DNA from: Anopheles merus
Lineage: Eukaryota; Arthropoda; Insecta; Diptera; Culicidae
NCBI RefSeq assembly: GCF_017562075.2
Contig: NC_054085.1
Location: 7,671,259 to 7,735,258 of the forward strand
Length of the DNA: 64,000 bases
Direction: 5' to 3'
Part shown: positions 36,905-47,520 of the stretch, one piece after another
How the letters are laid out: the number at the start of each line of letters is the position of its first letter
How positions within the stretch are numbered: the stretch's first letter is position 1
The notes under the pieces: generated by a model
Told to the model about the DNA's origin: nothing
What the model saw: the letters and a program-made list of their open reading frames with translations, nothing else
The model's database searches: none
Position numbers and translations under genes: made by a program

Positions 36905-37054
36905 AAGAAGAAGAAGAAGTGTGCTTCGCCGCCGTACAGTGTTTCGTAAGAACCTTCCCTCGCGTACCGGGTTCAAATTCAGCGCAGAAAGTGAAACAAT
37001 TCAAGCACGTTTGTTGATGTAGTGAATATTTCCTTTTTTCCATTGCATACGATT

Positions 37055-37348
37055 ATGCGCCTCGGACATTTGGGAAAAATCGGAATCGGCTGGTAAGAGA
37101 AAGAACCATTCCCGGGGTACACCATTTCACCCATATTTCATTCAATAACATCATGTCCTTCCCATCGTGTGCGTTCCCCGTTTTATTTTTCTAGGGGCAT
37201 CATCAGTGTGCTAGGCATTGGAGCGTTCGTCGCATCGAAAAATTCGGTCGACAAGAATCGCTACGAGAATATGAAAATTCGCGAACGAATGCGCCAATCG
37301 AACGTGGGTCAATACGAAGTCAAGGAAGCACGACGGTTTGACGCATAA
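37055..37348 (+). CDS. Small conserved-looking membrane protein, 63 residues
   Basis: Two exons, 37055-37092 and 37195-37348 (GT-AG, donor GTAAGA). The protein starts MRLGHLGKIGIGWGIISVLG, a Gly-rich hydrophobic segment that should span a membrane once, followed by a basic and acidic tail (SVDKNRYENMKIRERMRQSN). I do not recognise a named family. The join is exact and the tail highly charged, so it looks like a real gene. The stop is only 138 bases before the TIM10 ATG with no obvious promoter between, so the two may be read from one mRNA. An inner-membrane mitochondrial location would suit that pairing but is inference. The LINE tail ends 136 bases upstream of its ATG. Confidence 0.75.
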
Positions 37349-37486
37349 GGGAAGCAAACGAAACACTCAGAGCCTACCCCGCTTGAAAGAGGCAGCAAAC
37401 GCAATAACAATCGACAGGAGCAATCAATTATAACAGCTTGTGGTTATTTGTGAAAGCAAGAAGCAAACACCTCAACCGGCCCCACC

Positions 37487-37847
37487 ATGAGCATGCCCCA
37501 GCTGGACGCGGCCCAGCAGGCCAAACTGCAGCTGATGCAGGAGATGGAAATCGAAATGATGTCGGATCTGTACAGCCGCATGACACAGGCTTGCCACAAA
37601 AAGTGTATCCCACCAAAGTATGCCGACTCGGAGCTGGGTAAGTAACTTGAGGGGGTCGCGGACAAGGACACAGGAAGACTTTTCGCCGCTAACGCATCGA
37701 TTATTTCACAACTCCACAGGAAAAGGAGAATCGGTGTGCATTGACCGGTGTGTGGCAAAGTACCTGGAGGTGCACGAACGCATCGGCAAGAAGCTGACAG
37801 CCATGTCAGCGCAGGACGAGGATCTGAAAAAGAAGATGGGTGTGTAG
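37487..37847 (+). CDS. Tim10: TIM10, mitochondrial intermembrane-space chaperone
   Basis: Exons 37487-37637 and 37720-37847, giving 92 residues, the normal size for a small TIM. Twin CX3C motifs are present: CHKKC (residues 36-40) and CIDRC (57-61). These form the two disulphides of the helix-loop-helix after Mia40-driven import. In the family, Tim10 and Tim9 build a hexamer that escorts hydrophobic carrier proteins across the intermembrane space to TIM22. The ATG has a good context (CACCATGA). An AATAAA at 38162-38167 probably ends the mRNA. It is tail-to-tail with NRDE2 and may share a transcript with the small gene upstream. Confidence 0.95.
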
Positions 37848-38161
37848 AAAGGGTGAGCTCGAAGGAAAAGGCACTGTTAGAGTTAAATCCGTACACGCAT
37901 GGTAGCCACCACGTGTGTTGATTCGTTTTTTTATTTTTATTCAATTATTGCTTACTAAATGGTAAGCGATATTGGTAGCAGCAGTTTAGGGAGGGCTGGG
38001 AACCGCGTATGTTAGTTTTCAGTTGATCATTCGATGCGCATTTCGTCGTCAGCCCATTTCGTCTTATATTCATCTATTCGGTTTGCTCGTCCGATGCCAC
38101 ACAGTTGCAGCGTAGATTACATTACATATGCTCGAAATCGATAGACTCGCCAGAGTAGATG

Positions 38162-38167
38162 AATAAA
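38162..38167 (+). terminator. Poly(A) signal for TIM10
   Basis: AATAAA on the plus strand, 315 bases after the TIM10 stop and about 120 bases before the NRDE2 poly(A) signal on the other strand. No other plus-strand AATAAA was seen between the stop and NRDE2. Confidence 0.7.
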
Positions 38168-38282
38168 GCAATGGATTGACAGAAAGAAAAAGAAACGGAC
38201 TCGTGTGCTGGACTCTCCTTCAGCAATAAGAGGAATCCATGAAGACTAATAAGTAAGTAGGATAAAAATTACCGAAAACCCT

Positions 38283-38288
38283 TTTATT
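38283..38288 (-). terminator. Poly(A) signal for NRDE2, one base after the stop codon
   Basis: Complement of TTTATT (AATAAA). The NRDE2 stop TAA occupies 38290-38292, so the signal starts after a single base. If used, the 3'UTR is only a few tens of bases long. A downstream alternative cannot be excluded. Confidence 0.6.
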
Positions 38289-38289
38289 G

Positions 38290-41200
38290 TTATCCTTCAC
38301 GCAATATAGCCAACTCTTCCGGGATCGCGTGCACCCGGAGCTGCTTTTCCATCATCAAATCAAGCAGCTGGGACAGTTCCTGCGGTGCGCAGGACGCCCC
38401 ATCGAGGTAGAGCGCCTTGTTCCACGGGCACGCTTCCAGGGCCACGTACAGCGTTCTCCGGCACTGCTCCAGCACACTGTATCCGGGTGGCGCGTTCGGT
38501 TGATCGAACAGTTCCCGCAGGTACAGCCTCCAGAGCAGTGCATTGCGGTGTAGTACGGCCGCACTGTCCGTGCTGGTTGATTTCAGCGCCCCGCCGAGCA
38601 GGTTCAGGATACGTTGTTTGTAAGGCGATGCTTCCGTGGCAATGAAGTCGTCCAGCGTTTCGGCCGTACACGCCTCACGATACCGAGCAGCAATGACCAG
38701 CAGCAGTACGGCTTGCGGGGTGAGATGTTTCCCCAGTACGCCGCGCAGCCGCAACCAAGGAAGATTGTCGTTAAACACCACCAGCCGCAGTGCGTACAGA
38801 TTGGCAGGGAATTCGTTCAGCGTACGATCGACGAGATCAAGCAAGCTGCGCAAACCTTCCGCTGGCAGTGGCTGCTGGGCCTGCTTTCTGCCATGTCGTG
38901 CGATTTCGAACAGCTGTAGGTAGATCTCGAACAGCTGCTCGCGCAGTAGCCTTTGCCTTGCGTTCGTGTGATCGTTGAAGAGGTAAAGGAACGTTTCCAG
39001 CTGCTTGGTCGCTTCCGATAGGTTCGATCTTATGAGTGCCAGATACGTCACGTACGCTTTGATCGACGTTATCAAGGGGTGGGCCAAAAAATGGTGCTCC
39101 GTGCGAGGGTTTAGCTCCGTGTCGGGTTGGGACTCAGCACGGACGGCACGGTTAACACGATCGCTGAATTTCTGCAAAGCGGAAAGCTTGATCGTATCTG
39201 GTACAGTTGGCGTGATGGTCGTCGTTTCGAACGTCAGCTCGTGTCTTTTAAGCGCTAGATTTGTCAGTGTCTGAATGGCTTCATCTTTCTGTCCTTCCAG
39301 CAGCAGCAGCTCCACCACAGTCAGCACAAGATGGAAAAGATCGTTATCATCTTCTTGCGTATCATCGTCACCGGACGGTGGTGCGGCTTGTTCGGATGAA
39401 CAGTGTACCTGAACGGAGGTGGTAAAAATCTTCCTGCACGCTACACTAAGCCCAGTCATTTCGTACTCGAGCAATCCATATTCCGCGTACACGGGCAGAC
39501 TGTTCTGGTTCGTGCTGTGGGTGTGCTTTAGCACGTGCTTTACCCTGGCACGGACCGGTTTCGCTTGCGCTTCTTCGAGAGTCAGTTTGCTCCCCGCGGA
39601 CAATGCTTTTTCCTCGCAGACCAATATGCGTTCGAGCTGTAGATAGAGGGTGAGCAACACGGCACTTTCTGTACCGGTGAAGTGATCTATCGCTAGGGTG
39701 AGCGATTTTCGCACCAACTCAAGGTACGATTCGTGCGCAATATTTGCCCTTATATACGATGGTGCTACGCTGAGCTGTTTGATGGAAGCGTAAAGCGCAC
39801 TGTCCAGCGTACGGTCCCGAAACACGTCCAGAAAGATGGGCAGCAGCTGTTCCGGGTAGTCCATTTCATACGCTTCCACCTCACGGTCGTACTGCCGGCG
39901 GTAAGGGAATTTCATCAACTTTAACGCCGTCAGTGTTAGCTCGAACGCACGCGTCTTGTTGATGAGCGGATACACGAAACCGACCACATCGTCCGTCAGC
40001 ACCATACGCTGGGGATCGCTGGCCAATCGACCTCCCTCGAACGGTAAGTAATGGAAAGCCGTACGCAGCTGCTCCACCCGCAACCATATCTCGTTCATTG
40101 GGAGGCCCGATTTTAAAATCAACTCCTCGTACTCGATCAGCTGCTGGAAGTGTTCGGGCGAGGCAAACGTACCGTCCGTCCCGTACCGTCCACTCACGTT
40201 CATGCTCAGCGCGTGCTGCACCATGCCGAACATAAGCTCACACAGACCCGCCTGGCGACAAAAGGTGGCACAGTTCCGGAACAGCTGCAGCATCGTTTCG
40301 TCGCTACGCCGGGCCATAAACAGGGAGCGGGTACTCTTCTCGTACAGCTTCAGCACATCCGGCACGATGCACTGGGCCATCGCGCACTGCTTGTTGCGTA
40401 TTAGCGAACGCCAGAGCGTCACGTTCGTTTCGTCTTTCGTGATGGCGCGCCGTATCAGGTTCAGCACCTCGTCGGTCGGGTGGACCTGCACGATCGCTTC
40501 CAGGTAGAGCTGCAGCAGCTTCTCATCGTACGGAAACTGGCGACGGGCTCGTTCGATCAGCGATAGCTCCCGCTTGTGGTTCTGGTAGCTGTCGAAGTGG
40601 ATCGGATGATCCTGCCGGTAGCGCACGAGTTCGATCCACTTTTCCACCGTTTCCTCCGCTCGGATCGACCGTTCCAGCTCTGCCTCGCGGGCAAATATTT
40701 CCTCCTGTGCCTCCTTACCGGTATGAGCTTTGCCTTCTCGCTCTTTCGCTTTCACCGTCCTGTAGTATCGTGTGTATCGTTCCCGACCGGTACCCTTGCC
40801 ATTGAAACGAACACCTAGAGGGTTGAGGGTAACTAAACGATACCGGGGACAAGCCGGACGGTGCAGCTTATCCACTGTCAGGTAAATCTTGAGCGGATCT
40901 ACATCGGTGTAGTAGTCGACTTCGGAAACGCGTACCGCAGAAGGTGCCGGAATTGCTACAGCAGTGCATTTTTGCTTTTCCGTTTCACTTTCCGACGAGG
41001 AGGAGGAGGAGCCGTGTCGCCGTTTGGAGTGTTTTTTCTTGTGTTTCTTTTTGTGTTTACTTCGGTGGCGCTTGGAAGGTTTGCTATCTTCTTCGTCTAT
41101 TGTGGCCGTATCTGGTCGACATTCCTCATCGGCAATGTCGGACTGATTACCGTCCGGCGTTTTCGGTGCGGAGTTTTCGGATTCCGTTTCATCGTTCGTT

Positions 41201-41400
41201 TGCTTTGTGCCAAACGGAATGAAGCTTTGATTTGTTAGCCAGGCAAGTTCCGAAGGTGCACTTGTCGTTGCTGTTTATTGTAAGAGAATATGTATGCCTA
41301 GTTAGGGGCGAGTTTAATAACAAATGGCGGGATGTTTAAATAACTTACGTTCACTTTTAGCCAGAACGGGTTCGGTGTTGTAGGCCGGGAATAACGACAT
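38290..41400 (-). CDS. NRDE2: NRDE2 homologue (nuclear RNA surveillance and RNAi factor)
   Basis: Exon 1 is 41400-41349 and exon 2 is 41270-38290, giving 1010 residues, close to the family size. The N-terminus is disordered: acidic, then Lys/His/Arg-rich (KHKKKHKKKHSKRRHG) with a Ser run, a likely nuclear localisation signal. The NRDE-2 domain begins with the VDYYTDVDPLKIYL region, includes EKWIELVRYRQDHPIHFD, and is followed by helical HAT/TPR-like repeats to the end. Known members bind the exosome helicase MTR4 in nuclear speckles. In C. elegans, NRDE-2 acts in nuclear RNAi. The start is fixed by the short first exon with a good donor (GTAAGT). It lies tail-to-tail with TIM10. Confidence 0.9.
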
Positions 41401-41853
41401 CGCAAGGAAAAGTATCGCTACACGAATATTTTTCACAAAAATGTGATGAACCGAAATCTATGCCTTTTCGTACATTGTTTACAAACAATTGCGGTGCTCA
41501 AATTCCACGGCTTCGGATTATTCGTGTGTCAGACGTTTTTGACAGTTTGCGTGTTAAAATTCAACGACCAAAAACAGTGGAGCTCAACGCACACCATTCG
41601 TCAACGGATTCGCATTCGATTAAAACAAAAATATCGAAATCCATAATTATGTTTTATTATGGAGTTCTACGACTAAAATATGTTACAAAATAAGCAGTGA
41701 TAAAAGCACAATAATAATATACAATAAAAAAAAACCCAGAGACCTGCTTGGGTTTAGCTACTGTTGAACTGACAAACAGCATAGAAAACGGCGCTTTGGA
41801 TCAACGTGATCAAAGTACTCTTTGGATTAAAAAAGATAGATTTTGATGCCCAT
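41401..41853. other. NRDE2 5' flank
   Basis: The probable promoter and 5'UTR of NRDE2. No other gene is supported, and short plus-strand frames here have no domain. The right edge carries the 9-base GATGCCCAT target duplication of the adjacent SINE (41845-41853). Confidence 0.5.
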
Positions 41854-42037
41854 CTTCTTCTTCTTTGGCACAACAACCGCTGACGGTCAAGGCCTGCCAA
41901 GTACCCACTAGTGAAGAGAGCTTGGTTTTCAGTGACTTATTGTTACCATAGTAGGATAGTCAGTCCTACGTATGGGGGCACGGTCTATTCGGGACTTGAA
42001 CCCATGACGGGCATGTTGTTACGTCGTACGAGTTGAC
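41854..42037 (-). mobile_element. tRNA-derived SINE with 9-bp TSD, long subfamily
   Basis: It is flanked by perfect direct repeats GATGCCCAT (41845-41853 and 42038-42046), so this is a true insertion. Reading the minus strand: remnant of the A box (TCGTCAACTCG), B box GGTTCAAGTCC, a body with AATAAGTCACTGAAAACCAA, then GGCAGGCCTTGACCG and the (AAG)n tail. About 20 bases of the tRNA-like 5' end are missing. The duplication and A/G-rich tail indicate LINE-type target-primed insertion. Confidence 0.85.
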
Positions 42038-42046
42038 GATGCCCAT

Positions 42047-43242
42047 AGAGAAGCTAAAGTTTGATGTAGCGCTACAAATCTTAACATTAAAAACAAGTGT
42101 TAAAATGTCTCAAGGGGCAGCTTTTGAAAATCATCTGCTGCATGGCGATAAACCACCATCGGTAATGCCAGTCATGAATCATTTCACATCCTAGCTGCCT
42201 ATAGCAAATCTGAACAATCTGATTACGTTGTGATTCCTTTGGCAAGGACGCTTAGAGGAAGACATTTCTGAAAGCAACACTTCTACGTCCCACCAAAATG
42301 ATGCTGAAAACTGAGAATGATTCGTTTAGGAACCTTCACGTAAGTTTTCCTATAATTTACAATACTTCTATTGACGTGCAATTGGCTATCGGCGATAAAT
42401 TGGTTTTTTCCTCATGAGCATAGTCAATGTTGAGTACGGAGGGAAAGCCGTACGGTCTCTTCGAGTATATTGGATTCCAATGGGAGCATGTTTTTAACCC
42501 TTGCATTTTAAGAATTTATCGCGGGACAGACCTAGAAAGTAGGTCTCCGGCTTACTTTTTAAACCGTTTGTATGAGTTTTCAAAATCACTCGCTGAACAT
42601 CCTGTCTACCATAACGAACAACATGCGCTTTTATTGTTTGTGTTGATATTATCCTGTGAATCCTAATTAGTGGTTAACTTCCGATGTAGATTTGAAAGGG
42701 TCACCTGCGGTTATTCATTATTCCTGCTCTTTCCAGCGAGTAAAATTGTATTAATTCTCAAATAACAGGACCAACATGGTCCTTTTCTTAGCATCCTCAC
42801 CCCGGCACATATAAAACACAGCATTAGTCCAGAATTTATATTTTCCTTTAACTTCACACTTACTTCGAACGAATCTTCTGACCTAGCGTGAAACGCTTAC
42901 AAAATGCTCAGAAATGTGTCATGATGTATGAAAAAAAAAAAAAAACATTACAAGACGGAACCAAATCAACAGAACTTCCTATCGAAAATCGATCACAAAC
43001 ACTGGAACAAAAACGCAACCAACTCACGTTGTTTGTCCTCGCGCTGAAAACGTTGAGATACATTCCCGGCAGTAAAGTAGTAACGCACAGTATAATTAAG
43101 TCAACCGAGGCCGGATGGTGCGCCAGTCGCCAGGCCAGCGACGATGGCTTTGTGATGGATGGCCACACGCTCCGAAAACCGTTCGAAACGATGAGCGACC
43201 ATTGAATGCAAGGTGCTATTGCTCGGGACAATAGCTGCTAGC
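42047..43242. other. Spacer downstream of the 5'-nucleotidase gene
   Basis: No gene supported. The 79-residue frame at 42427-42666 has no domain or splice context. The segment includes the nucleotidase 3'UTR on the minus strand (TTTATT near 42634 is a candidate poly(A) signal). Confidence 0.5.
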
Positions 43243-45050
43243 TCACTCGTGCGATTGCTTCTTTACCATGTCCACAATTGCCCGCGGGATGTCCATCGTT
43301 TGATCGTCCACCAGCACGATATCGAACGCGTCCATGTACCGAGGTAGATTCAGTTCCGGCTGTCGAAAGGCAAACAAAGTAGAGTCAAACTAACAATTTC
43401 AAGTGACGCGCTCGCGCAACACTTACATGATCGAACAGAAATCCTATCTTCAGGATGTGGGAGGAGGATGGCACACCGCTGGCCATTCCGGCGTCTCCGA
43501 GCGAATCGCCCATCACTATGACGTGGTCGCGCGAGTGTACAATGTCGTAGTACTCGGTACCGTCAAGGACGGTTTCGTTTTTGTTGAACGTGTGAATCAT
43601 TGGATTCTGCAGACCGTTTAGCATGCCATTTTCGCTGAACTGCAGGAAATTAGACACTAGCTGTAAAATGGACGAGGGCGGGAAATTAGATATATCCAAC
43701 GCACCAGCAACGTTTCATTGTTGTCATTCGTCGGTTGGGCGTTCTGCTTGCTATATGCTTACCTTTACATTTGGGTACATGACGTTGGCGTGCTTCAACA
43801 CGGACGATACGCAGTTGCCCAGACCGGCTGAAAACACAAGACAGGGCACGTTCAGCTCGTGCAGCTCCTTGAACATGTCGTGCGTGCCATCGCGCAGCCC
43901 ATCCTTGTACCGTTTTGCTACCTCGTCGATGTCTTCCTGAGGTAGCTTGAAGCCTCTAAAATAGGAATAAGCAGTATATAAATAATTCGATTTAAATTGT
44001 ATGTGCTATTTACAAACTGAAATTCGTTTTTTTAGAAAAGTTAAATTTGATTGAGCTTTGATTTTTGTTGATAATATTCAAAATATGACCAATGCATGAT
44101 TATTAAAGACTAATCTATAAATTAGATCATATTAATAATTCATATGTCAGTAAAATATTCTAAATTTGAATAATCCCGTACAAAATTAACAAACATTCAA
44201 CTCCGATTACTCGCTTGTCTTTTAGGAAAATAGGCCCAAAACAAAACTAAAAATTTTAAATTGACAAAATTAATTTCATCTTCACCATAGTGAGAAATAA
44301 TTTTGACACATTAAAAAAAATTAGCTAATATTGAGCAATATCAATGATGCTAAATGAAAACACCTTTACACACATTGCTATAGCAACGACAACAACTGTG
44401 TTAGATTTCGCCGAGCACGTTATCAACGATCGGACAAAGAAGCCTGTGTCAAGCCTTTGCGTAGTATAATCGATAGCGCGCCCAATGCCTCCAATCTTCG
44501 AAGCATAGCCTAAACAACACTCATTGTGATTGATGCTGTACAGATAACCGGGCCGCGTCTGATATGATAAGCAACAAATTGTACATCTCAGCATTGTGTT
44601 ATTTACAGGACGCACAGGGGGGTTATGTCCTAAAATGGTAGGATTTAAAAAAACAACAAGAAACATCTCGCATCAAAATGCTTACCGCAGCAGGTCGCCC
44701 GTTTTGGCCCACCATTCAATCATGTAGACCACCTTTTCCTCATGCGCCATGTGCGGGTCGATTTCGATCGGCCGGTACTTGTGGTAGAGGTTGCGCTGCT
44801 CCAGTATCACATCCTGCGGGATCGATTTGCACTCGTTGAACATGCCGAAGCTCGTCAGCACCTTCTCGCCGTTCGCGAGCCGCTGCTTGGTGATTGTGTA
44901 ATCGAAATCGGTCACCACCTGCAGCTTCTCCTTGCCGCCCGCCACCAGCTCGTTCAGCATCAGCTCGACGCGGGCCGGATCGCGGATCTTGACGTGGTCC
45001 CGCTGGAGGGCGGCCACCTCGCTCAGCTGAAACTTTCGCTGTCCCACCAT
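43243..45050 (-). CDS. Cytosolic 5'-nucleotidase III (cN-III / NT5C3 family)
   Basis: Four exons: 45050-44686, 43955-43763, 43660-43427 and 43359-43243, giving 302 residues, the usual family length. A HAD-type fold is clear. Motif I is TDFDYTIT (nucleophile and acid Asp). YYPIEIDPH-like spacing appears as KYRPIEIDPHMAHEEK, then EWW. Motif II is FSAGLG. Motifs III/IV are KIGFLFDH and MGDSLGDAGMA. The enzymes dephosphorylate pyrimidine nucleoside monophosphates, and the IIIB type also 7-methyl-GMP from cap turnover. I chose the ATG at 45050 because the frame upstream lacks an ATG. Intron 1 (44685-43956) is AT-rich with no other feature. The subtype (IIIA or IIIB) was not decided. Confidence 0.92.
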
Positions 45051-46503
45051 AATCGTGCGTCGTAGGACCACTTGCCACAGCGTAATTTTACTGACTGGCG
45101 TGCGTCCGTCGGCACGCACCAAAACCCGAAACGCGACGACGTCGACGACGACAGCGACAACTACCCGAACGAGTGTGTGTGTATTTTTTCTTCCTTCCTT
45201 CCCTTTTTCGTCTCGGGTTGCTTTGCTGGTGCACTGTTGTTATGACCAACCACTAGATTCAAACGATGGCGCGGGGTTAGACGCGGAAGGGTGTCAGACC
45301 TTTTACGTTTGTTGCCTTTGCCGAAAACCGCACGCGAACGAAAATACGAAAAAATGCTATTTTTACGCCTGGTCCCACTGACTACGGTACTACGGGGACG
45401 CGCTGTTGTTGTGTTGTGTCAACCTCACCGCTTCCTTCCGTTGCTTCGCCTTTCCCGGTCTCCCTAGTTACTTGTTGCACTTTTCACGCACGCCCCCCGT
45501 GTGTGGGAAGGCCAATGTACGACGCTCTCGCTGATTGTTTGGGCAACGCACACGACAAAGTGTGTATCGAAAAAACACCATGGATAAACAAACACACTCT
45601 GCGTACACAATGCCTAGCTGTGTTTGTCGCGGTGGAACGGTACGTTTTCGATAGAGAGGCGAAACTTTGAGCTTCACGAAGATAAAATACACTAATATTC
45701 GGTTTGGTTGGAGATAGAGATAAATCTTGAATGTGAATAATTGCAAGGATATCGGTTTTCACGCGTCGAGTTGCACTTTCTGCAGAAATTTGCACACGGC
45801 CGTACGAAGAAAACAAAGATGTAAACAAGTAAACATACTCACAGCTGTCAAGCGCTAGTTCAAAACGGTTGCTTGGGAACCGTTTGAGCCGTAGGTGGAT
45901 ACTGGGAAGCCTTGCGGTCATATGTAAGATTTATTTGTATTTTCATCAGTTAGATTCTTTTATTTTATTTAATTTAAATGATATTATAATGCTGTTTAAA
46001 ATTTAAAACAAAGAAACACATGAGTCCGAATCATACATAAAATACTAATTTTGCTCATTTTTTCTTTAAATCTAAATTGATCTTGTTTGTTCTCATAGTC
46101 ATATCCTTGTACGAATGTGATCTAAAATTGATAATTATTTACCTGATCAGACCCATTGCACTTGCTGAACAAAGTTAATTTTTTTCATAAAATTCAAATT
46201 AAAAGTAAAAGCTTTTAGCATTGGATTATAAAATTAAAAGCTTTTGTGACATCTTCTACATGTTTTTTTTTCTTTCTGTTTGTTCCCATCATGTTCCCCA
46301 ATGTAGATTTTTAAAGATGTGTTTAAGCGATTTCAAATGACCTTCAATAATGTTTGACGACTCATTGCGAATCTGTTGGCTCTTCTTTGCCGCTGCAGCT
46401 TATCTTTATTTTTGTTGTGCACGCGCCCTGAATGTCTAATTAGTACCACCGGCTGCTATTATTGGCGGCATCGTACCAACCGTACCGCCCCACCAGACAC
46501 AGA
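45051..46503. other. Spacer between nucleotidase and AIG2-like gene
   Basis: 45.05-45.6 kb is probable promoter of the nucleotidase, with CG-rich and GT-rich runs. 45.9-46.4 kb is AT-rich. A minus-strand TTTATT at about 46406 is a likely poly(A) signal for the AIG2-like gene. An inverted AACGGTT/AACCGTT pair lies near 45870. No gene supported. Confidence 0.5.
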
Positions 46504-46953
46504 TCACTCATCAAACACGATATCGTCCGATTCCGCGTACGGCTTTTCGGGCGTGTCCTGGTACTCCTCCAGCAGGGGCAGCTCCAGCAAACGCTTCGGA
46601 AAGCTTCGTATCAGATAGACCCAGCAGCACTCCACCGCACTGCTCGTCTCGTTCCGTATCTCTTCCGGTCGGCGATCGTACAGCCGCGGATAGTCCTCCA
46701 GCACGTCGAGCCGGCCCAGCATGCGATCGTCGATTTCGTAAATTTCGCCCACGACCGAGTGCCCGGTGCCGGGAACGTCTAGCAGAAAGGGCACGTTGTG
46801 CCGGGTGGCAACTACGAGCGGATAGCGCCCCACCGTACGACCTTTGGCGATGAAGCGGGCCTGCCCGTTGGCCGCATCCGTCAGCCAGTGGTGGTTCGGT
46901 TCGCCCCTCTTCAACGTCCCGTAAACAAACACTCGGCGCAGCGTGGTGGACAT
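46504..46953 (-). CDS. AIG2-like gamma-glutamylaminecyclotransferase, copy 1 (downstream)
   Basis: A single-exon gene of 149 residues. It has the gamma-glutamylcyclotransferase fold signature RVFVYGTLKRGEPNHH (substrate loop) near the N-terminus and the catalytic Glu in VVGEIYEID (about residue 75). The family (GGACT; Drosophila Tina-1 type) releases 5-oxoproline from gamma-glutamyl-amines, including cross-linked lysine. A tandem relative lies 570 bases upstream at 47521-48000, same strand, about 60% identical by eye. The C-terminal ten residues are acidic and differ from copy 2. Confidence 0.9.
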   Translation of the reverse strand: MSTTLRRVFVYGTLKRGEPNHHWLTDAANGQARFIAKGRTVGRYPLVVATRHNVPFLLDVPGTGHSVVGEIYEIDDRMLGRLDVLEDYPRLYDRRPEEIRNETSSAVECCWVYLIRSFPKRLLELPLLEEYQDTPEKPYAESDDIVFDE

Positions 46954-47520
46954 GTTTGGAGCGACGCTAACTATGATCCGCTACTGCACGCAACCGCATA
47001 CGAATCAGCACACTGGCGAACTGTGTGGTGAATGATCTCGTACGCTGAACGCTTGTACGGGACAAGGCAAGCGCACTATGCCAATCTCATTATCTCGCCG
47101 GCAATAGATAATTTCGTCTAGGCACGCCTTGAAGTAGTAGTAAATGTTTTTCTAACACGAGCGAATCTGGAGGTATTAATTGCTTTTTTCTTGTTTTATT
47201 CTAACTGCTTAAGATTGGTTCCGCACTTCCGCCCACGGACACATTGTGTATGGCTTGACGTTGCTTTGGGAACTTCGGAATAAATTGACGTTTGTTTGAT
47301 TTATTACCATTATTACACTCCACCATGTAATACTAAGTACAAAATAAATTGTGTGCGACCTTGTAGGATTCACGTAAAACAACCCGTTAAGGGTTTTTTT
47401 TCGACAACATGCAGAACGCAGAAGATTTGTTCTGCTTCCTTTCCCCCCGCTAACCACCTATCACTACATCTTTGTTACCCCTTAACCCACACATACACAC
47501 AAACACAGCATACGCACACA

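Larger units (their letters stand above)
30500..36919 (+). mobile_element. Near-full-length non-LTR retrotransposon with RNase H (I/Jockey group)
   Basis: The element has ORF1 (30800-32077) with three CCHC knuckles, and ORF2 (32177-35769) with endonuclease, reverse transcriptase, RNase H and a C-terminal CCHC motif. A 1.1-kb A-rich 3'UTR ends in (AAG)n at 36905-36919. RNase H in ORF2 plus three gag knuckles fits the I clade or close relatives. Its coding strand is markedly A-rich, unlike every host gene here. ORF1 is intact, while ORF2 has one frameshift. The 5' end is uncertain (30500 is an estimate from where UTR-like sequence begins) and I could not find a target-site duplication. The tail ends 136 bases before the ATG of the next gene. 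Confidence 0.85.

Noticed and set aside
36920..37054. Target-site duplication for the LINE beginning TGTGCTTCGCC
   Set aside because: I searched the 5' side (30.1-30.8 kb) and found no convincing matching repeat, so no duplication is claimed.
42427..42666. 79-residue plus-strand frame
   Set aside because: No recognisable domain and no splice or promoter context. It lies in the 3'UTR spacer of the nucleotidase gene.
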